Shown: piece after piece, positions 34,864 through 45,171 of the stretch
Position numbering within the stretch: the first letter of the stretch is position 1
How the letters are laid out: the number at the start of each line of letters is the position of its first letter
DNA from: Magicicada septendecula
Taxonomy: Eukaryota > Arthropoda > Insecta > Hemiptera > Cicadidae
NCBI GenBank assembly: GCA_034769895.1
Contig: CM068370.1
Coordinates: 48,474,344 to 48,538,343, forward strand
DNA length: 64,000 nucleotides
Direction of reading: 5' to 3'
Translations under genes and position numbers: made by a program
The notes under the pieces: generated by a model
Told to the model about the DNA's origin: nothing
The model's input: only the letters and a program-made list of their open reading frames with translations
Database searches by the model: none

Positions 34864-35499
34864 ATGCATACCAGAGGTAGATCAAGGATTAGGGCAGGAG
34901 AAACGGAGAAGGAAATAGATGAACAAGAACAGAAAATAGAACTAATAACAGATAGTGAAATGGAACAACAGACAGACGAAATATCGGAAACTGAAATTAT
35001 TATGGACAAGGAAAAGGGAGTAATGGAAGAAGATGCCCAAGGGGACCAAATAGATAAAGCGGGAGTCACAGAAATACCAAGTTGGCAGGAATTGATGAAT
35101 TTTATGGCAGAACAGAACAGACTAACTAACGAAAATCTAAGGAAAATAAATGAAGAAAATAAGGAGAATTTTAGGAAACAGGAAGAAAACTCAAGGAAAA
35201 CAAATGAGGAAATTAAAGAAACCTCAAAACAAATGAACGAAAGATTAAACCAAATTCACGAAAGGTTAGATAGGAATGATGAGGGTTTAAAACAAATGAA
35301 GGAAGACATCGTACAAATACATGAAGAGAATTTAAGGCAGATTAATGAAAAAATTGAGAATCTTCATGTGACAGTTAACCAGAAGGTGGACCAAAATAAT
35401 GAGGAAAGAAAATTAGAAATAGCCAAAACAAATGAAGTGTTAGAAAAAACTAACGAAACAATAGTACAGGTTCGTGAAGAACTACAAAATAAAAATTAA
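34864..35499 (+). CDS. gag: Gag of element 2, N-terminal part (before frame change)
   Basis: ATG 95 nt after the LTR. 211 residues: a basic/acidic N-terminus (MHTRGRSRIRAGE), then from about residue 70 a long heptad coiled coil rich in N, E, K (ENLRKINEENKEN, QMNERLNQIHERL). The stop at 35497-35499 falls in the coiled coil, and the next frame carries the same coiled coil onward, so this is one gene split by a frame change in the A-rich stretch 35474-35499. The N-terminus resembles that of the partial gag at 63838. Confidence 0.8.
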   Translation: MHTRGRSRIRAGETEKEIDEQEQKIELITDSEMEQQTDEISETEIIMDKEKGVMEEDAQGDQIDKAGVTEIPSWQELMNFMAEQNRLTNENLRKINEENKENFRKQEENSRKTNEEIKETSKQMNERLNQIHERLDRNDEGLKQMKEDIVQIHEENLRQINEKIENLHVTVNQKVDQNNEERKLEIAKTNEVLEKTNETIVQVREELQNKN

Positions 35500-36763
35500 T
35501 GACGTAAAAATGGAGAGTAAAACATTGGTTGAAGAAATCCAACAGGAAACTGTCGGAAAATATGAGCAAATTAAAAATGAAGTACATCAGGTACGGGAAG
35601 AGAATAAGAAAGGGATTACGCAAATACAGACAGACATGGGTGAACGACTCGAAAGAGTCTATGGCAATTTAAACAGTATGGAAGGTCAAATTAATACCAG
35701 TAAAAATAAAATAGAGGAAATTAGTAGACGTGAATTACAATTACAAGAAGAAGTAGATTCATGGCGGGATAGGACATGTCAACATAGTCATACAAATAAC
35801 CACGAGAACCGGGAATCGATTAATTTTCGTAATTACAAGCGCAACCCGATGGAATTTTTAAAGAGATTGGAAGAGGTGATCGCAAGAAATAGAGAAAATC
35901 GCTGGAGTATTATACGCAGTATGATTGATGAAACGTTTAAAGATACTTATGATAATTGGTGGACAGCGGTGCGCCCGGATATACTGGACATGACTGAGTT
36001 CAAAAAACAGTTTAAAGAGAAGTATTGGTCTGAATCGACCCAGAACATGATTAGGAATAATTTGAGTAACGGTCGATACGAAACAAACATAGGCCAGTCT
36101 CCTACTTCATACTTTCTAGGAAAAGTATGTATGGCGCGGAACTTAGAGCCCAGAATTCCCGAAGAATGTTTGGTGATACAACTATCCTACCATTACGAGG
36201 AAGGGATAAAAAATGCACTTATGTGTAGTCAAATCAAAACGATTCCAGCCATGGCCAAATTCTTGGAGAATTATGAGCATGAGAACCAATACCAAAGAAA
36301 TAGAATGTTAAATTATAAATATCAGAAGTATAATAATAACGCGCCACCAACCAATTCTCATAATAATGATCACAATCGACCTGCGCATAACGTTAATGCC
36401 AATAGAAACCAAAATGAGCACGCGAATAATAATTCCAGGAACTATAATTATCGTGGCAATAATAATTATAATTATCGCGATAGTCGCAATAATAGAGGAG
36501 ATGGGGACAGAAGACCCAATAATTATAGGCATAACGTCAATTATATCTACTCCAAGCCTCAAGGTAATCAGCGACGGTATTACCCAAGGAGTCACCGATA
36601 TGACAACCATTATGACCAGTCCCGGCGTGAAGTCAACTATCCACCTGAAGGAAATTATAGGATAGCGGAACCTAATACGGAGGATCGCACTGAAACCGTA
36701 CAAAATCAACACAGTAATCAGAATGAAAATAGAGAAGAGGGGGTAAGCCCTCATTTAAACTAA
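35474..36763 (+). CDS. gag: Gag of element 2, coiled coil, capsid and basic tail
   Basis: The coiled coil continues over residues 1-95. Residues about 110-285 fit a Ty3/Gypsy capsid-type domain (PMEFLKRLEEVIARN, TEFKKQFKEKYW, PTSYFLGKV). About 290-400 is an Asn/Arg/Tyr-rich low-complexity tail with no CCHC knuckle, which presumably replaces the usual nucleocapsid. It ends TTA AAC TAA inside a frameshift signal leading to protease. The first ATG here is probably not used; the frame should be entered from the upstream gag segment. Confidence 0.85.
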   Translation: MKNYKIKINDVKMESKTLVEEIQQETVGKYEQIKNEVHQVREENKKGITQIQTDMGERLERVYGNLNSMEGQINTSKNKIEEISRRELQLQEEVDSWRDRTCQHSHTNNHENRESINFRNYKRNPMEFLKRLEEVIARNRENRWSIIRSMIDETFKDTYDNWWTAVRPDILDMTEFKKQFKEKYWSESTQNMIRNNLSNGRYETNIGQSPTSYFLGKVCMARNLEPRIPEECLVIQLSYHYEEGIKNALMCSQIKTIPAMAKFLENYEHENQYQRNRMLNYKYQKYNNNAPPTNSHNNDHNRPAHNVNANRNQNEHANNNSRNYNYRGNNNYNYRDSRNNRGDGDRRPNNYRHNVNYIYSKPQGNQRRYYPRSHRYDNHYDQSRREVNYPPEGNYRIAEPNTEDRTETVQNQHSNQNENREEGVSPHLN

Positions 36764-36798
36764 TAGAGGCAGTGAAAATTAATGAATACCCTTCACTG
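36754..36798 (+). promoter_or_regulatory. -1 ribosomal frameshift signal, gag to protease
   Basis: The heptamer TTTAAAC (36754-36760) is in register T TTA AAC with the gag frame, directly before the gag stop TAA. After a 9-nt spacer, CAGTGAA (36770-36776) can pair perfectly with TTCACTG (36792-36798) across a 15-nt loop. The -1 frame is open from the heptamer into protease. Slippery site, spacer and stem match the known pattern for -1 frameshifting. Confidence 0.8.
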
Positions 36799-37374
36799 AA
36801 CCGTAATCTTGGGGAACAACGACTTATAAACAAAATTAAGAGTAATCGTACAATAACCATAATTAATAACCACTATTTAAAGAATATCAGGGAAGATTTA
36901 TTGGAAGAGGATAAGAAACATGTAAACAGTAATAGTAATAACGAAATCATATATGTAACGGCAAAATTAAATGGGGTAAAATCTACCATAATGATAGATA
37001 CTGGATCTAACATATTATTGATAGACAGTACTGAACTTGAAAAAATCCAGCGAGAAGTCCAGTTACCCATACCGACCTTACCTGTCAATAATGTGATAAT
37101 TATCGGAGCCACTGGGAGACAAAATAAAACAGTTAAAAAACAAGTATCGCTCGATCTTACCAATAATAATATGACCCTACCAATAGGATTCTTGGTCGCA
37201 ACGGGACTACCGTTCAATGTATTGATTGGATGCGATGTATTGCGCCAGCATTCCGCAGTAATTGACTTGCATAAAGGTATAATATCTTTAACATCCGAAG
37301 AAGGATTATGGACAGCCGAATTAATTGACACTAATAGAACCGTTCCAGTTAACACCAGATGTCTAGCACCATAA
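36760..37374 (+). CDS. pro: Aspartic protease of element 2
   Basis: The frame is -1 relative to gag and has no good ATG at its start (a GTG at 36772), so expression by frameshifting is likely. The catalytic motif DTGS occurs at about residue 76 counted from 36772, and a second flap/strand motif ILIGCDVL around 148-155, as in retroviral-type proteases that dimerise to cleave Gag and Pol. It overlaps the pol frame by 22 nt. Confidence 0.88.
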   Translation, partial: LIEAVKINEYPSLNRNLGEQRLINKIKSNRTITIINNHYLKNIREDLLEEDKKHVNSNSNNEIIYVTAKLNGVKSTIMIDTGSNILLIDSTELEKIQREVQLPIPTLPVNNVIIIGATGRQNKTVKKQVSLDLTNNNMTLPIGFLVATGLPFNVLIGCDVLRQHSAVIDLHKGIISLTSEEGLWTAELIDTNRTVPVNTRCLAP

Positions 37375-39338
37375 AAAGCTATTTTTGTAAGAAAAATAAA
37401 ATACCAGAAGTCATTCAATATGAGGACGATGATCCCGAACTGTGGCAGAGTAAGTTAGAAGAGATCCGAGAATTCCAAAGGGAAAAAACTTATAGACAAA
37501 TAAGTAAGATACAGGCCGAAAATTTAATTCAAATATATAATAAATACAAACATGTATTCTCCAATGCTCCAGGTAAAGTAAAAGGATATCAGTGTGTAAT
37601 AAATTTTAAAGAACCAGTGAACTTTCGCAGAAAGTCACACCCAATTGCTTATTCCATAAAAAATGAGGTCCGGAACGAGATTAATCGTATGATTCAAGAT
37701 GACATAATAGAATATAGTCAATCACCATATACCAGTCCCATAGTGGCAGTCCCGAAAAAGAACGGAAAGGTGAGAATTTGCCTGGACGCTAGGGAAATAA
37801 ATAAAATGATCATCAATGATAGGACTTCACCAGGGGAAATAGAAGAAATTTTAAAGAAATTCCACGGTATTAAATACATCAGCACTTGGGATACGGTATG
37901 CGGGTACTGGCAGGTCGAACTACACCCAGATAGTAGAAAATACATGGTGTTCCTTTTTGACGGAAGGAACTATCAATTTAAAAGGCTACCTTTCGGACTA
38001 ATTAATTCGGTTGCAATATTTGTGAAATGTATGGACCAAGTATTGGGACAAGAAACACTGCAGTTCACTACGGTCTATGTAGATGATTTACTTATAACTT
38101 CTTCACATTGGGATGAACATTGCGAGCGGGTGGAACAGGTACTAAGAAAATTATCTGAAAACAACATAACACTCAAGCTGAATAAATCTAAATTTATCGC
38201 CAATCAAGTAAAGTTTTTAGGTTTTAATTTGTCTGAGGAGGGTATCACACCTTCAACAGAAAAAGTAGAAGCAATTCAACTGTTCCCTACTCCAAAAAAT
38301 AGAAAACAGCTACAATCCTTTCTTGGAATTTGCAACTATTACCGAAAATTCCAAGATAACTATTCAGAAGTAACTGCCAAGTTTCAGAAACAATTATCAT
38401 CCAAAGACAAGTGGGCATGGGGACCAGAACAAGATAAAATTCTGCAATTAATCAAGAACAAATTTTTAGAAACAGTTATGTTGTACCACCCTGATTTTAA
38501 CAAACGCTTTTATTTAAATTGTGATGCGAGCAATGTTAGCTTAGGAGCTACCCTATATCAAGAAGATAAAGAAGGACATCATATGGTAATCAGCTTCGCC
38601 AGCAGAGTGCTTAACAGCTGCGAACGCAATTACAACATTACCGAGAAGGAGCTGCTAAGCGTAGTGTACGCATGCAATAAATTTAGAACTTATATACTCG
38701 GATACCCAGTGACCGTAAGAAGTGACCATAAATCAATTTCATTTCTAAAAAGATGTAAACTTAGTCATGGCCGGCTAACTAGATGGGTTCTTGCATTGCA
38801 AGAGTATTGTATTGATTGGGAATATATACCTGGAAGAAAGAATATAGCAGCCGATATCTTGTCCCGAATAAACATACAAGATCAATCATTCGAAGGAGAA
38901 AAGGAAGAGATTGCGAAGGTGTACCATGTCATTAAGAGTCGGAAGGGTTTGGAGATTATTATAAATAAAATTAATCAACACCAAAAGTCGGATCCCAAAT
39001 TAATAAACATACGCCAGAAGATACAAAATGCTGATGAAGTTATTACTAAATATTACTGTATACATGATGATCAATTATTTATTAAGGTCACCCCTAAACA
39101 AATAAACTGGAAACTAGTAATTCCCACCGCTGTGGAAAACAAATTGATATTGGATTACCATGAACGATATGGACACATGGGAGCCATGAAAATCGTCAAA
39201 GCCCTGGAAGAACAAGTGTACATAAAAAATATAACTAGAAAAGTACAAAAATCCATACAGGCATGTCACATCTGCCAGATGGTTAAACATAATAATGAGA
39301 AGAAGGAGGGAGTCATGATCCCTATAACATCCAAATAT
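37359..39338 (+). CDS. pol: Pol of element 2: RT, RNase H and integrase zinc domain (interrupted)
   Basis: 660 residues. RT: TSPIVAVPKKNGKVRICLD, WDTVCGYWQ (catalytic D178), PFGLINS, and YVDD at 240-243. RNase H: NCDASNVSLGATL, TEKELLSVVYA, VRSDHKSISFL. The integrase HHCC zinc domain starts at HERYGHMG (about 601) and continues to ACHIC (about 637). The frame then meets the LTR of element 3 at 39339, and the reading continues at 53934 if that insertion is subtracted. Pol is -1 relative to protease, with an ATG in the overlap; I see no canonical slippery heptamer there, so reinitiation or a later frame mutation are both possible. Confidence 0.92.
39335..39338. other. Target site duplication, left copy (ATAT)
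   Basis: ATAT directly before the element 3 LTR; the same four bases follow the last LTR at 53930-53933. Confidence 0.85.
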
Positions 39339-42266
39339 TGTAACATAATCGTTTACGTGGCGTGTGGCCGCTATCGTTTAAGCCCCGCGATGGAAGCCAC
39401 TTTGTAAGAAGACTGTTTATGTGGTGTTGTAAAAATTAAATTAAAGTTTAAAATGTTGTTAAACGTGTCAAAACGTATGCTCTCAGTCGTGTACGGGTAA
39501 ACCGTATTCTGCTCTGCCGCATTCAAACGTTGCAAACGTTGCCGCCTCGCCACCTGATTGGCGTACAGCTCTCTGCAGTATTACCCAGCTTGCGTCTCGC
39601 TTTAACGCCTTCACTTCAATAATTACTAGTCGTAATTCTAAATTAACGGAATCAAACATACAGCATTGCAGATTGAGAACATTTATTAATCCTTTAGAAT
39701 ATTTCACTTGGTTTATTATACATTAAAATTCGTTTTCGGCACCGGCTATTACAATTGCGTAGTTGGTACGCTCAGCTCAGTTGTATACAGTCATCAGCTA
39801 CTCTAGTTTACAGTAAAAATTATCGTTTTTTCTCAGGGGTGTAAAGTCCTTTTGGCTACAGAAATATATGTTTACGGCTAACACACACAAAGTTATAATA
39901 ATTCTTACATCTAATTACATAAATAAATCGATATCTCTTTACATTTGACTAAGTAATCACCAATGAAAATTTGTGAAGCAATTTATGGTTATGTTCATTT
40001 GCCAGCAGTTCGTTATTAGAAGATTCGTTAATTATTTATCATAATTTACTTTCTTAATAATCGTTAATTTGTTATAGTTATACAGTGAATTTAAGTCAGC
40101 ATTTATTTTGACTCGGAATAGTGATCAGTGATTTTGAAATAGTTATATTTAATTCAGACCAAAATTTGTGAATACGCTTTAAGGGATAATGTTTATACTC
40201 ATCAGTTACTTGTTGCTGAAGATCCTGGTGTCGTCTTCTTCGATAGATAACTCCTGGGCTGTCGTCTTCTACTATGGATAATTCCTGTCGTCTATTTCCC
40301 TCGTCTCGGCTGGTTTTCTTTGCTACTTCAGGCCTCGTAATTCTTCAGTTGGTGTCATCTTCTTCTTTTAGGAGGTTCTACTGATCTTCATATAGTGTCC
40401 GTGTCGTCTTTCTTCGTTACGGCGTCGCTTCGTCTTCTTTGGATCACTACGGTTTGTTAAATTAATTTTTTATAAATAAATTTTACGTTCAGGATTCCCT
40501 GTACTGTTGTACTAGTCTTCTATTAGTTTTAAATGGTTTTGAAATTGTTTGAAGAATAATAATTTAATGTTAATACGAGAGCTACTCGGTCCACCCTCTG
40601 GCGTTGGTTAATAATGACTTACTGAAAATCTAACGGTTTTTTGGCGTTATTTTTCTTGTTGCTATGGTTACTTAAGAAATTATGCTAATTTTTCATTGGT
40701 TATTAACTCAGGTTATTGTTAAGATTTATCGTCTTTTTTCGTCAATTTTTTACCAAAATATCTTTAACTGAAGATTACTACTTTGTTCTAATATCTATGG
40801 TCATCACATTAGTACCATTCTTCCTAAATTTTTATGATGAACATTTTGATACCCCTCATGCCTACTTTTGGATAGCTAATTACATTTTTACTATTTTCCC
40901 AATTTTATATCTTACATATAATTTATTCAAAATTAGTTGTTAACCACATATTTTGGTACTATGAATACCCACTTACATGGTTTAATCATTTGGCACGTTC
41001 TGCCTTAACTTTGGATTATTATTTGTTCTCAAATTAATAAATTTATGTTCAACAGTTTGGCTTAGAGCCTAGATTCCATTCTACTACCATTTAACATTTC
41101 TTACTAACATTTCTGGTAGCTCTAATATAATTTACAAACAAAACAAACAATAAACATCAGTATCCCTAACTCTAATTCTTACTATTAAACATTTCTTTTC
41201 AGGTTCTACCCTGAAATAACTTTTAATTGCTGTTATCTGCTTATCCTACAATTTACTCTATGCTATGATTTTCTGAACACAAATAAAATCCTTAATACTT
41301 ACTTAAAGAAACTCTTATAATACTATTGACAAACTGTTCCTTGTATACTATGTCCTATCTACTGTTCCCTTCACTTAAACACAGTGTTAGTCCTTCTTAA
41401 TTTGCTACACTCTGATACCTTAACTCTTACCTTAATATATAATCTTGATATCTTATTACCTAAATTAACAATATTACAATTAGTTCAATCTTACCTACTA
41501 GTGCACAGTTTATCACAAATTGTTTATCTGTTTAACATAGTTAGCTTACATAATATTTAGTTCTACACTCTCACTACACTTTTCTTTCATTAGAAAGTTT
41601 CTATCATTACTACCCTGCTCACTTTGTTTCATTCTTTTATACCTATCACTTTCACTACTTATTTAGTTTTACACACACACTTTTGGGCTTATTCACGCTT
41701 ATTCATGGTTGTCTGATTACTTTACATCACTGTGTGATTATGGTCATTTATAACTATTTACCTCCAAATCACACTGATCACTTTTGGTCATCATTCTAAT
41801 ATTGCTTTTGTTTTGGGCTCAAAGTATTGTTTATAGCCTTTGGCCATTATTATTACAATTGGTTTGGGGTATGGTTAGCTTCTAACCCCCCCACATTATA
41901 TTATACAATTACATTCTTTAAATAATAAGATACATGTGATACTATTACCCTTCATTAATCTTATTGTCCTAGCTACATCTCATATGCTACAGACATCAAT
42001 TCATTACTAAATTTACAATATTCTGTTCACTTTTTTGGAATGACTTGATTATACTTAAACTTCTTCTTCACTGTCTCTTGGTTTTCCTTTGGTTCCTATC
42101 CGATCTATTGTGTCAAGTCTGTCGGGTTAATAGTCATTTGTCATTTATTGGGTTATTGGGTTATTGATCTTTAAGTTCATAAGTTTTTTGCCTTTTACTC
42201 TTATTTTCAGCTGTTTATTTTATAATTAAATACCATTGAATTCTTGCTACCTCATGTCATGTTACA
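39339..42266 (-). repeat. Element 3 LTR, left copy (2928 bp)
   Basis: Window ends TGTAACATAATCG and CATGTTACA. In sense it holds a purine-rich GAAGAAGACGAC segment around 40222-40275. Short ORFs inside recur in all three LTRs because the DNA does, and are not supported as genes. Confidence 0.93.
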
Positions 42267-43592
42267 TAATGCATCGCCACCAAAATTGATTATTTCGAAA
42301 CAAAGATTATTAGATTTTTTCTGAAATCATCAATATAGTTCATTTTATCAAGTTGTTATGATTCAGGAATTCCTCCATCGCTACTTCTTCTGTATTCATT
42401 CTTTATTAAGTCATGGTTCATAATATAATAATTGGTATTATTTTTTTTTTTTCTTTATTATTCCCCTTTATGTTCTATTTCCCTAAAATTTTTCTTCTCT
42501 CTCCTTCATATAAATTGGTAATAGTCAGAGGGCACGTGTGGCTCTATTACTCTGCTATCCATTTATACACATTTTGAGTTCAGAGGCCTTGCCTATCTGC
42601 TCAATAACATATGTTGGACGTATCTCAACATAAAATCATCACATAATAATATTCATAATAATTATAATAATAGTCGTTCATTTCCGACTCACATAATATT
42701 AATACAATAAAACACTTTTGGGATTAATTATTCTTTCTTTCATACAACTCATGACCTTTCATTTTAATAACTTATTAGGATTCCTTTGTTTTAAGCTTGT
42801 GGCGATATTTAATAGGCATTTTGTATTGTTTTAAGAGCTTATTCTATATGGTAGTGATTCTATTTGTCATCACTTTAATGCTCATTGATATTTAATTAAC
42901 ATTGTAGCTGGTTTTGACTCATTTATATTTTTTCATTGATAACTCAGCTAATCTGCCAGTGTTATTTTTTATTTGATTGTTTTGGTTTCTTCCTTTGTGA
43001 AACATTAATTTCTATTTATCCCCTTTTTGTGATGGGGTTTGTTAATGATGTTATGTAGCGTCATCATTATTTGTGTAATATTTAATTATTTTATATCTCA
43101 ATTTTTATGATATTTCATTATACATTTTCAAAATTTGCATGTGTTTACACATTTTGTTTCACATTTGGTCGTAAGTTTAGCCTTACTTTGTTTTGAACTT
43201 AGCTTATCTTTCTTCTAAATTCCCTCTCACTTATAATAATAATGGTTCCAATCAAATACTTATTGTAAGTTGTGCTTACATTACTTTTGAATTTTGATAA
43301 TAGTTACTTACAAAATTCTCTTTAATTTTCAGACACTGGTTCATAATACTTTTTTAAAGAAGACTGGTTATAAGTCCCTTTTATCTTTTTAGTTGTGATT
43401 TCACTTATGACATAGGTATTACTTTTATTATCTTTCATTATGAGGTAGGGTATTTATTTTGTTATACAATGGACCCTGTTATATACATTCATTTTTCTTA
43501 TAAGTTAATCTTCTCATTTATACATTAATTGGTTCGCATGGTCGGTTTACTTAAAATCAGTCCCATTTTCTCAGTGTTCCTCCACACTTGGT
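42267..43592 (-). other. Non-coding 3' part of element 3 internal region
   Basis: AT-rich with no supported ORF. A poly-T/TTA run near 42440-42455 differs in length from the second copy. The second copy lies at 48099-49423. No convincing polypurine tract is seen next to the LTR. Confidence 0.7.
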
Positions 43593-45089
43593 TTAACCAT
43601 TGTCCATGATTATATGAGCTGCTCCCGTTCGGATTACTGTCGTTTTCATAATGACTTCTGTTCTTGTCCATTCTCTTGCTATTATTCTGTATTTAAATGG
43701 TTCTGTCATAGAATTCTCACTGGTTTCCATTGCTATCGCAATCATTTCATTGTTTTGTTTATACAACGAATAGGTCAATGCTATTTCCATTGTAGATGCT
43801 ATCGTTGATATAGGATTATGCATGTCCATTAAGTGTCTTCTCCTTCTTATCCTGTTACCCACTATTTTGTAGTGGTTCCTTCCTAAAGGTTCTAGTAAGT
43901 TCCTTCTGTTATTTCTAAAATTCATGAATTCATTCTGGTCGTTAATTAGTACATTAAACATCTCAAACAGTCCATTCTTCATCATCTCCAACTCTTCTCT
44001 GGAATTTATTAGTTTCCTTGGATGTATCTGTCTTACTTTCTTCACTTTCATAGTTTGGATATCCTCCTTGTGGCTGTTATTTTTATTTGTAGGTAATAGT
44101 ATGCTTTTGTCTTCTTTAGTTTTTATTTCCTTCCTACTATCTTCTATTTTCTTATTTCCCGGTTTCCCATCCTTGTTCACTGCTTCTTTAATACTTTCAG
44201 AAGTACCGTCCAGTGGTTCACTCCATTTCTTGAGACTCCTCTCCATTGTTTCCTCTATCCTTCTGAAACCCTTATCCATAATTTCCTTCATTTCTTTTCT
44301 ATGCTTCTTGAAATTGTTATCCCTTTCCTGTTTGTCCTCCTTTCTCCATTCTTCCATTTTCTTCTCCATTCTTTGAAACATTTCCATCAATCTGTCCATC
44401 TTCGTTTCTTCCGTGGTTCTATTTGGTTCTTTCATCGTTTTAGTTGGTTCGGTGGGGGTTAATATCTCTTCCACGTCCTTGACTATTTCTTTTTCTAATT
44501 GAACATTGGGTTGTTCCAGGTTCTTATTATTTGGTGGTTCACTGAACCCTCTTACTCGATTATGTTTCTTCCTCCAATTACACATCTCTTCTCTGGACAG
44601 CTCGAACATAACCCTTATCCATTCTCTTAGCTCTGCGTTTTCTGTTTGTATCTGATGTTCTGGTTGTCTTATAGATTGTCTCCATTGGTCATATTCTTCC
44701 TGTGTATACTCTTCCGTCACTTGTGCATATACTCCCGTTCGTTCTTTTTCCATTTGTTTTGCATTACTGTACCATCTCTTCCAATCTTCTTTAGTCATTC
44801 CTTCCACCTTGTTATCGCCTTTTTCGTTTGGACCGTTTTCCAGCTTCCACACTTCATCATAAATTTCTTCCAATGACATTTGGTCGTATGGTGGTTCCGT
44901 TGCATCCGCACGACTCATTAGTGCTCTTTCATGGTCAGTGGTGTTCCTTTCGATGTACTCTATCTCTCTGCTAAACTTTTTAAATAGTGCTGTCATCCAT
45001 TCTGCATAGCTGACTCGTTTTTCTTCTATCTCCTTTTCCGATCTCTTTGTCTCCTTTTCCGCCTCCTTCTCGTGTTTTGCCGGTTCCAT
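43593..45089 (-). CDS. Coiled-coil gag-position ORF of element 3, copy 1 (498 aa)
   Basis: Starts at an ATG 82 nt after the LTR end (sense). Highly charged: residues 1-50 are Lys/Glu-rich helix, about 120-200 holds Trp/Glu/Gln-rich segments, 225-310 is a strong coiled coil (MDRLMEMFQRMEKKMEEWRKEDKQERDNN), and around 355-440 there is a basic stretch with RNRIRRRRHLMDMH. There is no recognisable Ty3 capsid signature, zinc knuckle, protease or RT. It is not visibly homologous to the element 1 ORF beyond charge and coiled-coil character. A Gag-like or RNA-binding role is inference. Confidence 0.72.
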   Translation of the reverse strand: MEPAKHEKEAEKETKRSEKEIEEKRVSYAEWMTALFKKFSREIEYIERNTTDHERALMSRADATEPPYDQMSLEEIYDEVWKLENGPNEKGDNKVEGMTKEDWKRWYSNAKQMEKERTGVYAQVTEEYTQEEYDQWRQSIRQPEHQIQTENAELREWIRVMFELSREEMCNWRKKHNRVRGFSEPPNNKNLEQPNVQLEKEIVKDVEEILTPTEPTKTMKEPNRTTEETKMDRLMEMFQRMEKKMEEWRKEDKQERDNNFKKHRKEMKEIMDKGFRRIEETMERSLKKWSEPLDGTSESIKEAVNKDGKPGNKKIEDSRKEIKTKEDKSILLPTNKNNSHKEDIQTMKVKKVRQIHPRKLINSREELEMMKNGLFEMFNVLINDQNEFMNFRNNRRNLLEPLGRNHYKIVGNRIRRRRHLMDMHNPISTIASTMEIALTYSLYKQNNEMIAIAMETSENSMTEPFKYRIIAREWTRTEVIMKTTVIRTGAAHIIMDNG

Positions 45090-45150
45090 TTCCGTAGTCG
45101 CCGCTAGAATCTGTAAAGTTTAAGGGTATGTTTCCTTACCTATTCTAGCC

Positions 45151-45168
45151 CTACTAGTTGGCGCGCCA
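45151..45168 (-). promoter_or_regulatory. Primer binding site of element 3, copy 1
   Basis: The minus strand reads TGGCGCGCCAACTAGTAG, three bases after the LTR end. It is followed within 25 nt by a splice-donor-like ATAG|GTAAGG. Confidence 0.6.
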
Positions 45169-45171
45169 CTT

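Noticed and set aside
39371..39707. 60- and 74-codon minus-strand ORFs present three times
   Set aside because: They lie within the element 3 LTRs, and no start context or family supports them.
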